A DNA stretch of 22,720 bases, from positions 132,165-154,884 of the forward strand of contig NW_019775114.1 of assembly GCF_001039355.2 (NCBI RefSeq), written 5' to 3'. The DNA is from Lingula anatina. Lineage: Eukaryota > Brachiopoda > Lingulata > Lingulida > Lingulidae. Under the pieces are notes generated by a model that saw only the letters and a program-made list of their open reading frames with translations, did not search any database and was not told the origin of the DNA. Made by a program: the position numbers and the translations under genes. This document shows, one piece after another, positions 9,901 through 16,557 of the stretch. Each line of letters begins with the position of its first letter. Position 1 is the first letter of the stretch.

Positions 9901-11943
9901 ACCCGCATCTCCTCACTGCCTGTATACTAACAGCAGTTAACATGTCTCCTTGAAGATTTTTTTTTAAACATTTCTCTTTCAACAGAATTAAGTTTGCCAT
10001 GTGTTGTGCTGCAATGCTTATTCTGTACTAACCATTTCTTAGTTTTCATTAAGAAGACTTGATATAATTTATAATACCTCAACTATAATTAATCATTGAA
10101 GTCTTGGGTTGAATTTTGATTAATTGCTTTTTGCCTTGAAATCTTTTTTGTTGTTCACTTCTACTAACCAGTTTCTATGTTTTCTTAAGTGGATATTGTT
10201 TATTAACTATTTCAACATTAATATTTAATATCCCACTCCTGTCATTTCAGTCCACACTGTAACATTATAGCAATCACTCCTGGTCTTAATAAGCTTTATC
10301 AGTTTATCATCTTTTTTCTTTGTTAAAAAAATGCTAACATAGAGGACAAAAGGAATGAATTTATATGTACAATTTATCCCTGAATTTTGCATATTCATCT
10401 ATATGTTAAAGTACATCAGTCAAGTGACGTGGTTAATCTGGTTCACATCTTAGAGTGGTTTGCTATACTGACCACCTGTGCATAATGGTTTCAGGGGCAT
10501 GCAGGCTTGTATTGCTGCATGCTGCCATCTATAATATTGTCACAATAAAAAAGTGTGCTCTGACCAGAACTTTTCTGATGACAATAACATCTATGAGCCT
10601 TTCCGCTTGGCCTCAGAACCTGCTTATCTGAGTCAGTCTGGTTAACAGAAGTTTGCCTGTTTTTCACAGTCTCAGGTCAGTCTTGTCTGAACAGAACAAA
10701 AGAGCAGTGTAAAACATTGTCGTGTAATGTGTTACCATGGTGCAGTATGACACAGGACTCGCTTAAGTTACTTAAGTTTCAGAAAGAAATTTAGACTGCA
10801 GTTTATAATAACATTTGGTCATAATTAACATTAACAAAATCTACTTTCTCTTTCAGAGACATAGTGAAAGAGTTACTCGACCCACGCTACATTGAACATG
10901 ATGCATAGTAAGTAAATATAAATATATGTAAACCTCCCTAGCTCTGTATTTTACCTTAAAGTTATGTCTGTTGTAATACTGATATGCTGGAAAGAGCCTA
11001 CAGATCTGACTATATATGTATATATATATGTATTGAAATTGTGCCTTTGAAATTCTTTCATGAACATTGTTATCTTGTAAAAATCAAAGTCTTGTGAAAA
11101 AGTTATTTTTATAAAGTTTTTGTTTATGGAAGTATCTTTTATTTATTTATGAATTGTCTTACAGCACAATGTTCTGTCAGATAATGGAGACTGTGGAACC
11201 ATGGTATATTTCCAAAGAAATTTACCCAAACAAGGTATAAAAACATTTTCCTGCTTTTATATGCAAAGTAGGCTTGCTTTAGTCTGGTTAAAGTAGGCTC
11301 AATTTTGGATAAAATCCCTACAACTTCTCCTTAACCTCATCCTTGTGTGAAATTTTAACCGAATGCTCAACTTGATCTTTATACAATGAACAAAAATGTG
11401 AGATGTGTTACTGTTTTTAACCATTTTTATAGGTTTAGTTGACTGTTTTAGTCTGGTCAAATAACATAAATAATATATTTGGCTAAAAATTGATAATTTG
11501 GTGAAAAAGGCATTTCATCTTGGGATGAGGCTTGAATACGATATATCACAAATACTTTTCAGTTAGGTAAGTTTAATAAACATTACCAAATACTTCATTC
11601 TTTTTCAAAACCTATAATTTCCTTGTTCTTCACATTTTGGTAAATCACAAAAACACCTCTGAAAATGAACTCGACTCACTTTTAAACCATTCTTTGGGGA
11701 AATAAGATTTATCATTTTTTCTGACTTGGAAATTTTGGAATAATAACCATATCACATCTTAATTTGTTCCCAGAAGCAAGGAATCATTCATGCCCAGCCA
11801 TTTGTGAAGCTACAGGATCTGCCGTCTAACGTCATCGTGAACAAACTGATCCGTATCCAGGACTACATCTTGAAGAAGTATGACATTGAGTTGCACATGC
11901 ATCTGGAGAGACTGGAGATTGCGCCGCAGATCTACGGAATGTA

Positions 11944-11982
<39 letters not shown>

Positions 11983-14900
11983 GAGAGAAAGAGAGAGAGA
12001 GGTGGGGAGAGAAAAAGAGAGAGAGGGGGGGAGAGAGGATGGATAGAGATATCATCACAGTTCAATAGAATTTATTTAAATGATATCACCTTTTGTTTTC
12101 AGACGCTGGGTTCGACTTTTATTTGGCAGGGAGTTCCCGATGCAGGACCTGCTGGTATTATGGGATGCAATATTTGCTGATGGGATTTCCTTTGACCTGG
12201 TGGACTATGTGTTTGTGTCCATGTTACTGTACATCAGAGACTTGTGTGAGTACATGTTATTGTACATCAGAGACTTGTGTGAGTACATGTTATTGTACAT
12301 CAGAGACTTGTGTGAGTACAAGTTATTGTACATCAGAGACTTGTGTGAGTACATGTTATTGTACATCAGAGACTTGTGTGAGTACATGTTACTGTACATC
12401 AGAGACTTGTGTGAGTACATATTTGATTGATGACCTACTCTTCAGAATGCACATGAAAAAAGCAAGCTGTTTAAACAGAAGTCCTCCTTTATGGTATATA
12501 CTGTTTTTATGTTTTTAATGGAGACTGATGTGTGTTCTTTTTTAATTCCACAAGTTGAGAACCTTATTTTCAGATCATTCTAGTTCACATCAGTGAGATT
12601 TCTCTCTTTATATTCTTTGTAGTGTTAACAGGAGACTATGTAACCTGCCTGACCAATCTGATGTTATATTTCTCTCTTTATATTGTATAGTGTTGACAGG
12701 AGACTATGTAACCTGTCTGACCAGTCTAATGAAGTACCCACCTGTAGGTGACATCAACTACATGATAGAAAAGGCTTTATACCTGAGGGAACCAAATGTA
12801 AGTGTGAGGGGGGGGGGGGGTATCTATCTGTTTTCACTGCTGCTTTTCTCTCTGTCTACATATCTTTGTGTATCCAATCTGCCCATATGTGTCTTTACAT
12901 CTTTGAAAATTTATATGCGTGCTGAAACATTGACAAATTGAATTGAACTCTCTCTCTCTCTCTCTCTTATTTAAATTCAAATTAATTTCACCACCTTGCC
13001 ATCATTTGCTGTTATTGTCCACATACAGGACAGACCTAAACCTCCAAACTACACATACCAAATACCCAATGCAGCCAAGAAGAGGAGAGATCAAAACAAA
13101 AGTAAGTGTACAAATTCAGATTAAAGCATTTCTCTTTAAAAGATTTCAGCTACATTTGTTTAGTATACATGCATGTTATACTTTTATTAAATAATGTGTA
13201 AATAAAAACTGTTGTCTTTTATTCCTTTTCACATAGGCAATATTTGAAAGATGCATTGAGAACTTTAAAAAATTAGAATAGATGAGAAAAACTTAGCCCC
13301 AGTAACATATTTTGCTATCAGCATTCAAGCAAACAGTGAAAGTTCTATAGTAAAATTAAGCTTTACATTTGACTGATATTTTAGTAACAGCCAGTAATTT
13401 AGCTGAGAAGATTAAGTCAAGCTTTAATGCTTCAAGTTTTGCTACGCTGACTAGACGAGGAGGAAGCAATCGACCACAGACTATTTCAACGAATCAAAAG
13501 ATCTCCAAGTCATCTAGTGAACCAATGAACCTTGTGACAGACAAATCACCAGGTATAGATGTCAGCTGTTGCTTGTCATGGATTGACACTAGATGGCAGC
13601 ATTGAATTATATTATAGGTGGAACCACTGTTCCCAGTAGCTGCCATGTCATACCCAGATCCATTTCTAATTCACCATACATCTGTGAAGTAAATATAATA
13701 ATTTTAAGTAAAAAGTATTTTCTAAGTAAATAACCTTTTTAATTAGTATTGTGTTAAAGTTTTGATATTTCTGTATGAGTAATGAAATATAATGAATCTT
13801 GAACAGTAAGATTCCTGGAATAAGTATTGCAGTTGATTTGTGACAGTCATATTGACATTGTATAAATTACACCACTACAGATCACCCTCACAAACCTGTC
13901 TTCCCTTTCCTCACAGATAAAGAGAAGGCTCCCAGTGTACCGGGCAGTAAGAAGACAGGCTCCACTGCCAGTCTATCCAAGATAGAACAGATGACCAGTG
14001 GCCTGGACTCTACCAGTGTGGACAACACCCCCTCAGAGAGTAGCAGTAACAGCATGGCACGACTGGAGACAACATCCAGCACTGGTCAGCAGTCCAGTGG
14101 AGCAGTTAGTGGGGGAAGAGTAGAGCAGTTTGAGGCAGTCAACAGCAAGGGTCAGCCTATCAGACCACCGGGTACACCTCCCACCAGACACAAGGGGAAG
14201 AAGTTTGCACCATCTGTAATGGTACGTTACAGCACAGGGCAAGAAGGGGGGGGGATAATCATACTAGCCTAACTTTCTATTTCATCAGAATGATTATTGT
14301 ATGACAAAATCAGTTGTAAATTAATTGTGCAAAGAAGTAGTGAGGTATTAATAAGAAAAATGAAACTTTTCAAAAAATTACTGAGGTGTTCAGTTTATTT
14401 AGTTAACTTGCTGCCTTTAAATGTCTGTCCTAGGAGTCTGAGCTGAGTCATAAACTGGCATATGCCCAGGGCCAAGTCAATGATATGGAGGCCATGGCCA
14501 GATACTGTGCCAGTAAGATGGATATACACATAGGTAAGTGATGTATACATATGGAAGTCAGATACTGTGCCAGTAAGATGGATATACACATAGGTAGGGA
14601 ATCCTTGATGTTTATGTTGAGTTGGTTGTGTGTGTGTGTGTATGTGTGGGAGTGCGTGTGTGTGGGCGTGTGTCTGCGAGCATGTTAAAACGTGTGTGTT
14701 GATGAGTGAAGAAGTCTGTTGATTACCAAGTCCAAATGTTTGACTCATATTTTGATCTTTAATACAATTTATTGATGGGGCACTTATTATATCTTACAGA
14801 AAAGCTTCAGTCAGAGTTGCTACATCAGAATGTGGAGAATGAAGATGAAATACTCCTGTCTTTAGCTGGACTAAAGCAGGTATGTGACATCCTCATGATG

Positions 14901-15584
14901 GTTTACTGCTTGTCTTGGGTGCACTTTTATCTTAGGTGCACTGCATTTAATTGGTAACTCCAGACTGTTATAATTAATTGGTAACTCCCCACACTTTTAT
15001 TGGTCATTTAATTGGTAACTTTAGACTAAAATATCAAATAGTTTATAGTAACTTTCACTGTCATGTCTTGTTTGAAGGTACGTGACATTCTGAAGGGAAC
15101 TCTTAAATTTCAAAGAGGTCTTGAGTCAGAAGAGTTTTCTATTAGAGAAAACCACTACCAAGAAGTACATCAGCAAGCTGAGTCATCATTGGACAGAAAG
15201 AAGTCAGATGACCAATTTTCAACATCTTCATCCAATCAGAATGGGACATTCAATATGCCTGCTGTACAGCAGTTGTATGCTGGCAGCAGTGAGGATGGTT
15301 TTAGTGACAGTCCTTCCCCAGTTTTGGAGAACAAAACATTCTTGAGTGATAACCCTACTAACACACATGGGCGATACGTTATTGAACCTTCCCCAAATTT
15401 TAGAGCTGACATTGTTATGGCTGGAAGTCCACAAACTAAGAAACGCTACAGTCACGATTTTAGCCGACGCAGACACGGCAGCGGGAGAAGAAGCCACTCT
15501 GACTCAGAAGACGCTGCTGGTTTATTAGAAAGCTCAATGGAAGTACACAATCCTACTGGGAAGCTGAGTTTTGATTGGTCCTGA
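3850..15584 (+). CDS. TBC1D5: TBC1 domain family member 5 orthologue (multi-exon gene, 5' end uncertain)
   Basis: TBC1D5 is a GTPase-activating protein for Rab7. It binds the VPS29/VPS35 retromer and LC3-family proteins and controls endosome recycling and autophagy (family knowledge). Nineteen constitutive exon positions plus one alternative exon and one optional microexon are seen here. All have GT/AG borders and matching phases. From ATG 3927 through exon 7A the sum is 2454 nt (817 residues plus stop). Features in order: an N-terminal Ser/Thr-rich region; a conserved W-E-R-L (possible LIR) at the TBC domain start; the arginine finger IKQDVIR; the glutamine finger Y-R/K-Q; the TBC core including RWVRLLFGREFP; a low-complexity linker; a C-terminal segment with YCASKMD and LAGLKQVRDILKGTL, typical of TBC1D5. 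The catalytic residues are present, so the gene looks functional. The initiator is unresolved: ATG 3927 is possible, but the frame is open upstream. Confidence 0.95.
4229..4330. repeat. Short foldback palindrome in intron 1
   Basis: Arms 4229-4265 and 4294-4330 match as inverted repeats at 33 or 34 of 37 positions (CATAGATGRTAATTATTTAG start), separated by 28 nt. It looks like a small MITE or a solo hairpin. No clear target duplication was seen. Confidence 0.8.
4478..4589 (+). CDS. TBC1D5: TBC1D5 exon 2
   Basis: Acceptor atctcag, donor gtaagta at 4590. The translation is Ser/Thr/Pro-rich (APPTDSTPSTPGRLDYSSYE) and precedes the TBC domain, as in the family. Length 112 nt with phases 1 to 2, matching both neighbours. 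Its last 54 nt and the donor are duplicated in the following intron (4611-4685). The copied donor at 4665 would bring in a TAA at 4591-4593, so only the first donor gives full-length protein. Confidence 0.88.
4536..4685 (+). repeat. TBC1D5: 75-bp tandem duplication spanning the exon 2 donor
   Basis: Copies 4536-4610 and 4611-4685 each contain the exon 2 end (ACTAATTCCTACTG) followed by gta(a/g)gtata. Only a few bases differ. Confidence 0.95.
4809..4883. promoter_or_regulatory. Cluster of nuclear-receptor half-sites in intron 2
   Basis: Two inverted repeats with 3-nt spacing (AGGTCA CCT TGACCC at 4809-4823; AGGTCA TAC TGACCA at 4841-4855) are each one base from the perfect estrogen-response-type palindrome. 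A direct repeat TGACCC TGT TGACCC follows at 4869-4883. Six half-sites in 75 bp is unusual, but mollusc repeats rich in GGTCA/TGACC could give the same picture. Binding is untested. Confidence 0.3.
4903..5011 (+). CDS. TBC1D5: TBC1D5 exon 3, start of TBC domain
   Basis: Acceptor ctttgtttccag, donor gtttatg. It encodes SEWERLFERPDYMKIVRRLG, then a G-H-L-R-S-T-R-F-R-S-V-I-W-K helix typical of the first TBC helices. The W-E-R-L with flanking acidic residues sits where vertebrate TBC1D5 has an LC3-interacting region; conservation of the W and L suggests that LC3/GABARAP binding may be kept. Phase 2 to 0, 109 nt. The polypyrimidine-rich stretch right after the donor is intronic. Confidence 0.95.
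5338..5427 (+). CDS. TBC1D5: TBC1D5 exon 4
   Basis: Ninety nucleotides, 30 codons, phase 0 to 0, acceptor accttgtag and donor gtgagat. It encodes LYLEVLPEDQDQWIEKTRQK followed by a charged helix RQEYEDLKDK. This corresponds to the vertebrate segment with LP-x-D-x-x-Q-W-I that follows the first TBC helix. Confidence 0.93.
5630..5701 (+). CDS. TBC1D5: TBC1D5 exon 5, NNPLSQ motif
   Basis: Seventy-two nucleotides, phase 0 to 0, encoding LITNPRQGQAEDLSVNNPLS then QAEE. The N-P-R and NNPLSQ motifs are hallmarks of TBC1D5. Acceptor tttcataag, donor gtatgta at 5702. The 3' 39 nt plus donor are repeated twice more downstream in 75-bp units, giving equivalent donors at 5777 and 5852. All three keep the frame open, so the exon could be lengthened by 25 or 50 residues. 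Confidence 0.93.
5663..5880 (+). repeat. TBC1D5: 75-bp tandem triplication spanning the exon 5 donor
   Basis: Units begin GACCTGAGT at 5663, 5738 and 5813. Each contains the exon end AACAACCCACTGTCACAGGC, then TGAGGAG and donor gtatgtagg. Seventy-five is divisible by 3 and no stop occurs up to the third donor. Confidence 0.96.
5881..6110 (+). other. Rest of intron 5
   Basis: AT-rich DNA after the 75-bp array. A short open frame exists but no splice sites support it. Confidence 0.5.
6111..6178 (+). CDS. TBC1D5: TBC1D5 exon 6, catalytic arginine finger
   Basis: Acceptor tacatttcag, donor gtaagttg. It encodes SPWNQFFLDNELRLTIKQDV then I-R-T. The I-K-Q-D-V-I-R sequence is the IxxDxxR motif; its Arg (6174-6176) is the GAP arginine finger of TBC domains. 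The exon ends in phase 2 (AC), and both exon 7 versions begin with the T that completes Thr. Confidence 0.95.
6495..6597 (+). CDS. TBC1D5: TBC1D5 alternative exon 7A (glutamine finger YRQ)
   Basis: Acceptor tatcattgcag, donor gttattc; one completing base plus 34 codons. It reads YPRIEFFHSNKVRNMMVDGL, then FIYAKIKPDVSYRQ. The closing Y-R-Q is the YxQ motif that supplies the catalytic glutamine. It is homologous by eye to exon 7B (about 14 of 36 positions, including xPxxEFF, MMV, LF, A and YxQ) and has the same phases, so the two look like mutually exclusive exons. Of the two, 7A is the more diverged from the vertebrate sequence. Use of 7A is inferred from intact splice sites and frame. Confidence 0.85.
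6598..7747 (+). other. TBC1D5: Intron between mutually exclusive exons 7A and 7B
   Basis: About 1.15 kb, AT-rich, with no further copy of the exon found by eye. It holds a small hairpin at 7540-7560 (CTTGCCCAG and CTGGGCGAG around TAA). That could be chance or part of an RNA structure controlling the choice between 7A and 7B. Confidence 0.5.
7748..7853 (+). CDS. TBC1D5: TBC1D5 alternative exon 7B (glutamine finger YKQ)
   Basis: Acceptor cattgttttag, donor gtttgtg; one completing base plus 35 codons. It reads FPELEFFQHDKHGVQPMMVK, then ILFCFARATDSKYKQ. F-P-E-x-x-F-F-Q and the LFCFAR segment are close to vertebrate TBC1D5, so this is the canonical-looking version. It keeps the YxQ glutamine finger. 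If spliced after 7A it reads TTT TCC TGA, an immediate stop. If both are skipped, exon 8 is out of frame and also stops within a few codons. Confidence 0.92.
8077..8320. mobile_element. MITE-like foldback element, copy 1 of a family
   Basis: Inner arms 8138-8192 and 8224-8278 are inverted repeats of 55 nt (about 47 matching) around a poly-C loop. Both contain CTTAAGCAGCTTAGATGTCT. The left flank gagactgggttccc also appears, inverted, beside the related element at 19786-20028, so the family probably begins there. The outer right end is uncertain. It lies in the intron between exons 7B and 8. No coding capacity. Confidence 0.75.
8321..9216 (+). other. Rest of intron 7
   Basis: AT-rich with an A-run near 8670. 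I see no exon, RNA gene or additional repeat. Confidence 0.5.
9217..9305 (+). CDS. TBC1D5: TBC1D5 exon 8, GMHELLAP motif
   Basis: Acceptor atatttcag, donor gtaagtag at 9306. It encodes GMHELLAPLIFVLHCDHQAF then LHATEMESV, one of the most conserved stretches of the family. It continues directly from the YxQ finger of either exon 7. Phase 0 to 2, 89 nt. Its last ~35 nt and donor are repeated in 74-bp units downstream. Distal donors meet an in-frame TAA, so the first donor is the coding one. Confidence 0.95.
9271..9536 (+). repeat. TBC1D5: 74-bp tandem array spanning the exon 8 donor
   Basis: Equivalent donors GA|gtaagtaga occur at 9306, 9380, 9454 and 9528, 74 bp apart. The unit includes the exon 8 end (CTTCCTTCAYGYCAC..GATGGAATCAGTAGA) and about 40 nt of intron (CACTAGTATTATCAAACAAA). 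Seventy-four is not a multiple of 3, and a TAA follows directly in the exon frame. Confidence 0.95.
9537..10856 (+). other. Intron 8 remainder
   Basis: AT-rich, with the candidate 21-nt microexon at 9835-9855 as its only feature of note. Nothing else supported. Confidence 0.5.
9835..9855 (+). CDS. TBC1D5: TBC1D5 candidate cassette microexon (21 nt)
   Basis: A strong acceptor (tctttttattgcag) is followed by 21 nt and a plausible though weaker donor gtttgag. Its phase (2 to 2) fits exactly between exons 8 and 9. Inclusion changes V-E-D-I to V-D-Q-F-P-D-D-Q-R-D-I, a 7-residue acidic insertion in the variable loop before the conserved YIEHDAY motif. Without it the loop has the vertebrate length, so it would be optional. 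This rests on splice sites and frame only. Confidence 0.5.
10857..10907 (+). CDS. TBC1D5: TBC1D5 exon 9, YIEHDAY motif
   Basis: A 51-nt exon, acceptor ctctttcag, donor gtaagtaa. It encodes EDIVKELLDPRYIEHDA plus the first two bases of Tyr. Y-x-E-H-D-A-Y is strongly conserved in TBC1D5. Phase 2 to 2, so it could also be skipped in frame, although it carries core TBC residues. Confidence 0.93.
11165..11234 (+). CDS. TBC1D5: TBC1D5 exon 10
   Basis: Acceptor tgtcttacag, donor gtataaa. It encodes TMFCQIMETVEPWYISKEIY then PNK. M-F-x-Q-I-M-E-x-x-E-P-W-Y matches the TBC1D5 segment with E-P-W-F. Phase 2 to 0, 70 nt. Confidence 0.93.
11235..11773 (+). other. Intron 10
   Basis: About 540 bp of AT-rich sequence without a recognisable feature. 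Confidence 0.6.
11774..11940 (+). CDS. TBC1D5: TBC1D5 exon 11, LEIAPQIYG motif
   Basis: Acceptor ttgttcccag, donor gtaagtga. It encodes a helix VNKLIRIQDYILKKYDIELH then MHLERLEIAPQIYG, which lines up with the vertebrate region ending in L-x-R-L-E-I-A-P-Q-I-Y-G. Phase 0 to 2, 167 nt. A long GA-rich simple repeat begins within ten bases of its donor. Confidence 0.96.
11946..12037. repeat. (GA)n simple repeat in intron 11
   Basis: Long GAGA tracts with interspersed GTGGGG, next to the exon 11 donor. They create spurious Ser/Leu-rich frames on the minus strand. Confidence 0.95.
12103..12245 (+). CDS. TBC1D5: TBC1D5 exon 12, end of TBC core
   Basis: Acceptor ttttgttttcag, donor gtgagtac at 12246. 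It encodes IRWVRLLFGREFPMQDLLVL, WDAIFADGISFDLVDYVFVS and MLLYIRDL. This is the signature C-terminal part of TBC domains (RWxRLLFGREF, WDxxFADG). The last 25 nt plus donor are repeated five more times in 33-bp units, so six equivalent donors follow one another, all in frame. Phase 2 to 1. Confidence 0.96.
12221..12418 (+). repeat. TBC1D5: 33-bp x 6 tandem array spanning the exon 12 donor
   Basis: Units start ATGTTACTGTACATCAGAGA or a one-base variant (the fourth begins aagtt) at 12221, 12254, 12287, 12320, 12353 and 12386. Each contains the exon end and gtgagtac. Donors lie at 12246, 12279, 12312, 12345, 12378 and 12411. The unit is 11 codons and stop-free. Confidence 0.97.
12597..12735 (+). 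repeat. TBC1D5: ~70-bp tandem duplication spanning the exon 13 acceptor
   Basis: TTTCTCTCTTTATATT, an acceptor, then TGTT(A/G)ACAGGAGACTATG occur twice (acceptors at 12622 and 12690). The 5' copy is slightly diverged. It is the acceptor-side counterpart of the donor duplications elsewhere in the gene. Confidence 0.93.
12691..12797 (+). CDS. TBC1D5: TBC1D5 exon 13
   Basis: Acceptor tatattgtatag, donor gtaagtg. Joined to exon 12 it reads RDLLLTGDYVTCLTSLMKYP then PVGDINYMIEKALYLREPN, which matches the family segment after the YIRD motif. A second copy of the acceptor and exon start lies just upstream (12601-12665). Using that acceptor (exon start 12623) would read into an in-frame TAG, so 12691 is the productive start. 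Phase 1 to 0. Confidence 0.93.
12948..12967. repeat. (CT)n microsatellite
   Basis: Short CT tract in intron 13. Confidence 0.85.
13029..13101 (+). CDS. TBC1D5: TBC1D5 exon 14
   Basis: Acceptor tccacatacag, donor gtaagtg. It encodes DRPKPPNYTYQIPNAAKKRR then DQNK, which follows the L-R-E/D-P-K/N turn as in vertebrate TBC1D5. The basic cluster KKRR marks the end of the TBC fold and the beginning of the linker. Phase 0 to 1, 73 nt. Confidence 0.88.
13385..13552 (+). CDS. TBC1D5: TBC1D5 exon 15, Ser-rich linker
   Basis: Acceptor tgatattttag, donor gtataga. It encodes ITASNLAEKIKSSFNASSFA then a basic Ser/Thr-rich stretch ending TDKSP. Sequence conservation is low, as expected for the disordered linker, but both phases (1 to 1) fit their neighbours and the frame is open for 168 nt. 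Confidence 0.82.
13917..14221 (+). CDS. TBC1D5: TBC1D5 exon 16, long disordered linker
   Basis: Acceptor tttcctcacag, donor gtacgtt. 305 nt, phase 1 to 0. It encodes a Ser/Thr/Gly/Pro-rich segment with KIEQMTSGLDSTSVDNTPSE and a Pro motif RPPGTPPTRHKGKK. GC content is higher than in neighbouring introns, as expected for coding sequence. It probably holds phosphorylation or SH3-type docking sites, but none is specific enough to name. Confidence 0.88.
14434..14533 (+). CDS. TBC1D5: TBC1D5 exon 17, coiled-coil start
   Basis: Acceptor tctgtcctag, donor gtaagtga. It encodes ESELSHKLAYAQGQVNDMEA then MARYCASKMDIHI. Q-G-Q-x-N-D-x-x-A-M-x-x-Y-C-A matches the C-terminal helix of vertebrate TBC1D5. 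The exon end and donor are repeated 60 bp downstream (donor 14594). The distal donor would include a TGA. Confidence 0.94.
14497..14599 (+). repeat. TBC1D5: 60-bp partial tandem duplication spanning the exon 17 donor
   Basis: AGATACTGTGCCAGTAAGAT followed by GGATATACACATAG and gta(a/g) occurs twice, 60 bp apart, with donors at 14534 and 14594. The distal donor reads through TGA. Confidence 0.95.
14626..14675. repeat. (GT)n-rich tract
   Basis: Imperfect GTGTGT repeat in intron 17. Confidence 0.85.
14800..14879 (+). CDS. TBC1D5: TBC1D5 exon 18
   Basis: Acceptor atatcttacag, donor gtatgtga. It encodes EKLQSELLHQNVENEDEILL then SLAGLKQ. E-N-x-E-x-E-D-x-I-L-x-S-L-A-G-L-K-Q is a clear TBC1D5 signature. 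Phase 1 to 0, 80 nt. Confidence 0.95.
14946..15024. repeat. Three copies of a TTAATTGGTAACT motif
   Basis: The motif recurs three times in the last intron of TBC1D5, spaced about 27 and 34 nt. It is a decayed minisatellite or chance; no function assigned. Confidence 0.7.
15078..15584 (+). CDS. TBC1D5: TBC1D5 terminal coding exon 19
   Basis: Acceptor ttgtttgaag, stop TGA at 15582-15584. It begins VRDILKGTLKFQRG, matching the family, then E-N-H-Y. The remaining ~140 residues are Ser-rich and end GKLSFDWS. Basic RSHSD-like repeats (RRRHGSGRRSHSDSEDAAG) are visible. I could not find the acidic F-x-x-I motif that forms the second LC3-interacting region in vertebrates. Confidence 0.95.
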   Translation, partial: VRDILKGTLKFQRGLESEEFSIRENHYQEVHQQAESSLDRKKSDDQFSTSSSNQNGTFNMPAVQQLYAGSSEDGFSDSPSPVLENKTFLSDNPTNTHGRYVIEPSPNFRADIVMAGSPQTKKRYSHDFSRRRHGSGRRSHSDSEDAAGLLESSMEVHNPTGKLSFDWS

Positions 15585-16551
15585 GATATATTTTTAAAAA
15601 CTACTTTTATTGTGTTTGGGTCACAATATTTCTTTAATGTGTCATTGTACTAGTACATGTTAGCACTATTTCATGTCTGAGAGAATGATCGTTAAATATT
15701 TGTGGTTAGTTTCTTTGATTTCTATTTTCCTGACAAATTGCCAAGAAGTTAAAACCAATGAAATGTCTGTTAGAGCTTCCATTTTTACTTCATTCAAGAG
15801 GATAAATACAGGTATATTAAGATATTTATGTTGTCTGAATTATGCCAGTATTGTATGATAATCATTGTGGTATCAGTGGATATAAGATGAACCCAAAGAC
15901 AAACTTCTAGTTGTCAGTGCTACTGCAATAACTTCATTTCTGGAAAAAAGGTGCTATTGCTTACACTGAATTTAGGGAAAAGTGCAACTTAACATTTTCA
16001 AATAATATTGTTTTAATTACACTAAAGTGTACCATTGTCATACTTAATTTCCAAGTAAGAGAAGGAATGAAGTGAAGAGAAAAAATGAGATGACAAGGAA
16101 GTGTTCACCACACTGGTCAAGATAAGTGAAGCCAACTTTAGAGTTTCTGAGCCGTGACCTGTGTGTATTTAGACACAACCTTCACTTTTGAAAGAAGTTA
16201 CATGCCATTTCAGATGGTAAACTGGCATTATGAATATTGGTAAGTCATGCTAGAATTGGGTCATATGACATTTGTATTAAAGAAGTTATAAATGCAATCA
16301 TTCACAGTATATCTTCATGAACTGATCACTGTATAGTTGTCAACATAGCAGTCCACATTCCAGTGTTAAGTCTTTTGTATTTCATATGTAAGAAAAGCAG
16401 GCTTGGTTTCCCCTGTAGCTCCCCCTAGCAGCTTTGATAGGCTTAATGCAAAAGATGCCAAAGATTGGAATTCTTAGTTTCTACCCATTTGCAATTAGAC
16501 ATTTATTTTTAAATCAAACTTGTACAGTGCTCAACAAAAGTTCATGAAAGT

Positions 16552-16557
16552 AATAAA
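16552..16557 (+). promoter_or_regulatory. Candidate TBC1D5 poly(A) signal AATAAA (proximal)
   Basis: Canonical hexamer about 970 nt after the stop codon, followed by a T/A-rich stretch. Confidence 0.35.

Noticed and set aside
11810-12065. Two overlapping minus-strand Ser/Leu/Pro-rich frames
   Set aside because: They are produced by the (GA)n repeat and the antisense of exon 11.
12205-12420. Minus-strand frame with repeated MYSHKSLMYNN
   Set aside because: It is the complement of the 33-bp array at the TBC1D5 exon 12 donor. Any stop-free 33-bp unit gives such a frame.
12623-12690. Alternative extended exon 13 from the upstream duplicated acceptor
   Set aside because: It reads into an in-frame TAG at the authentic acceptor, so it cannot give full-length protein, although nonsense-mediated regulation is possible.
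14395-14748. Minus-strand frame rich in His/Thr
   Set aside because: Antisense of the (GT)n tract and the 60-bp exon 17 duplication, with no homology.
15673-15858. Short frame after the TBC1D5 stop with a signal-peptide-like start
   Set aside because: Only 61 codons in AT-rich 3' UTR, no splice or homology support.
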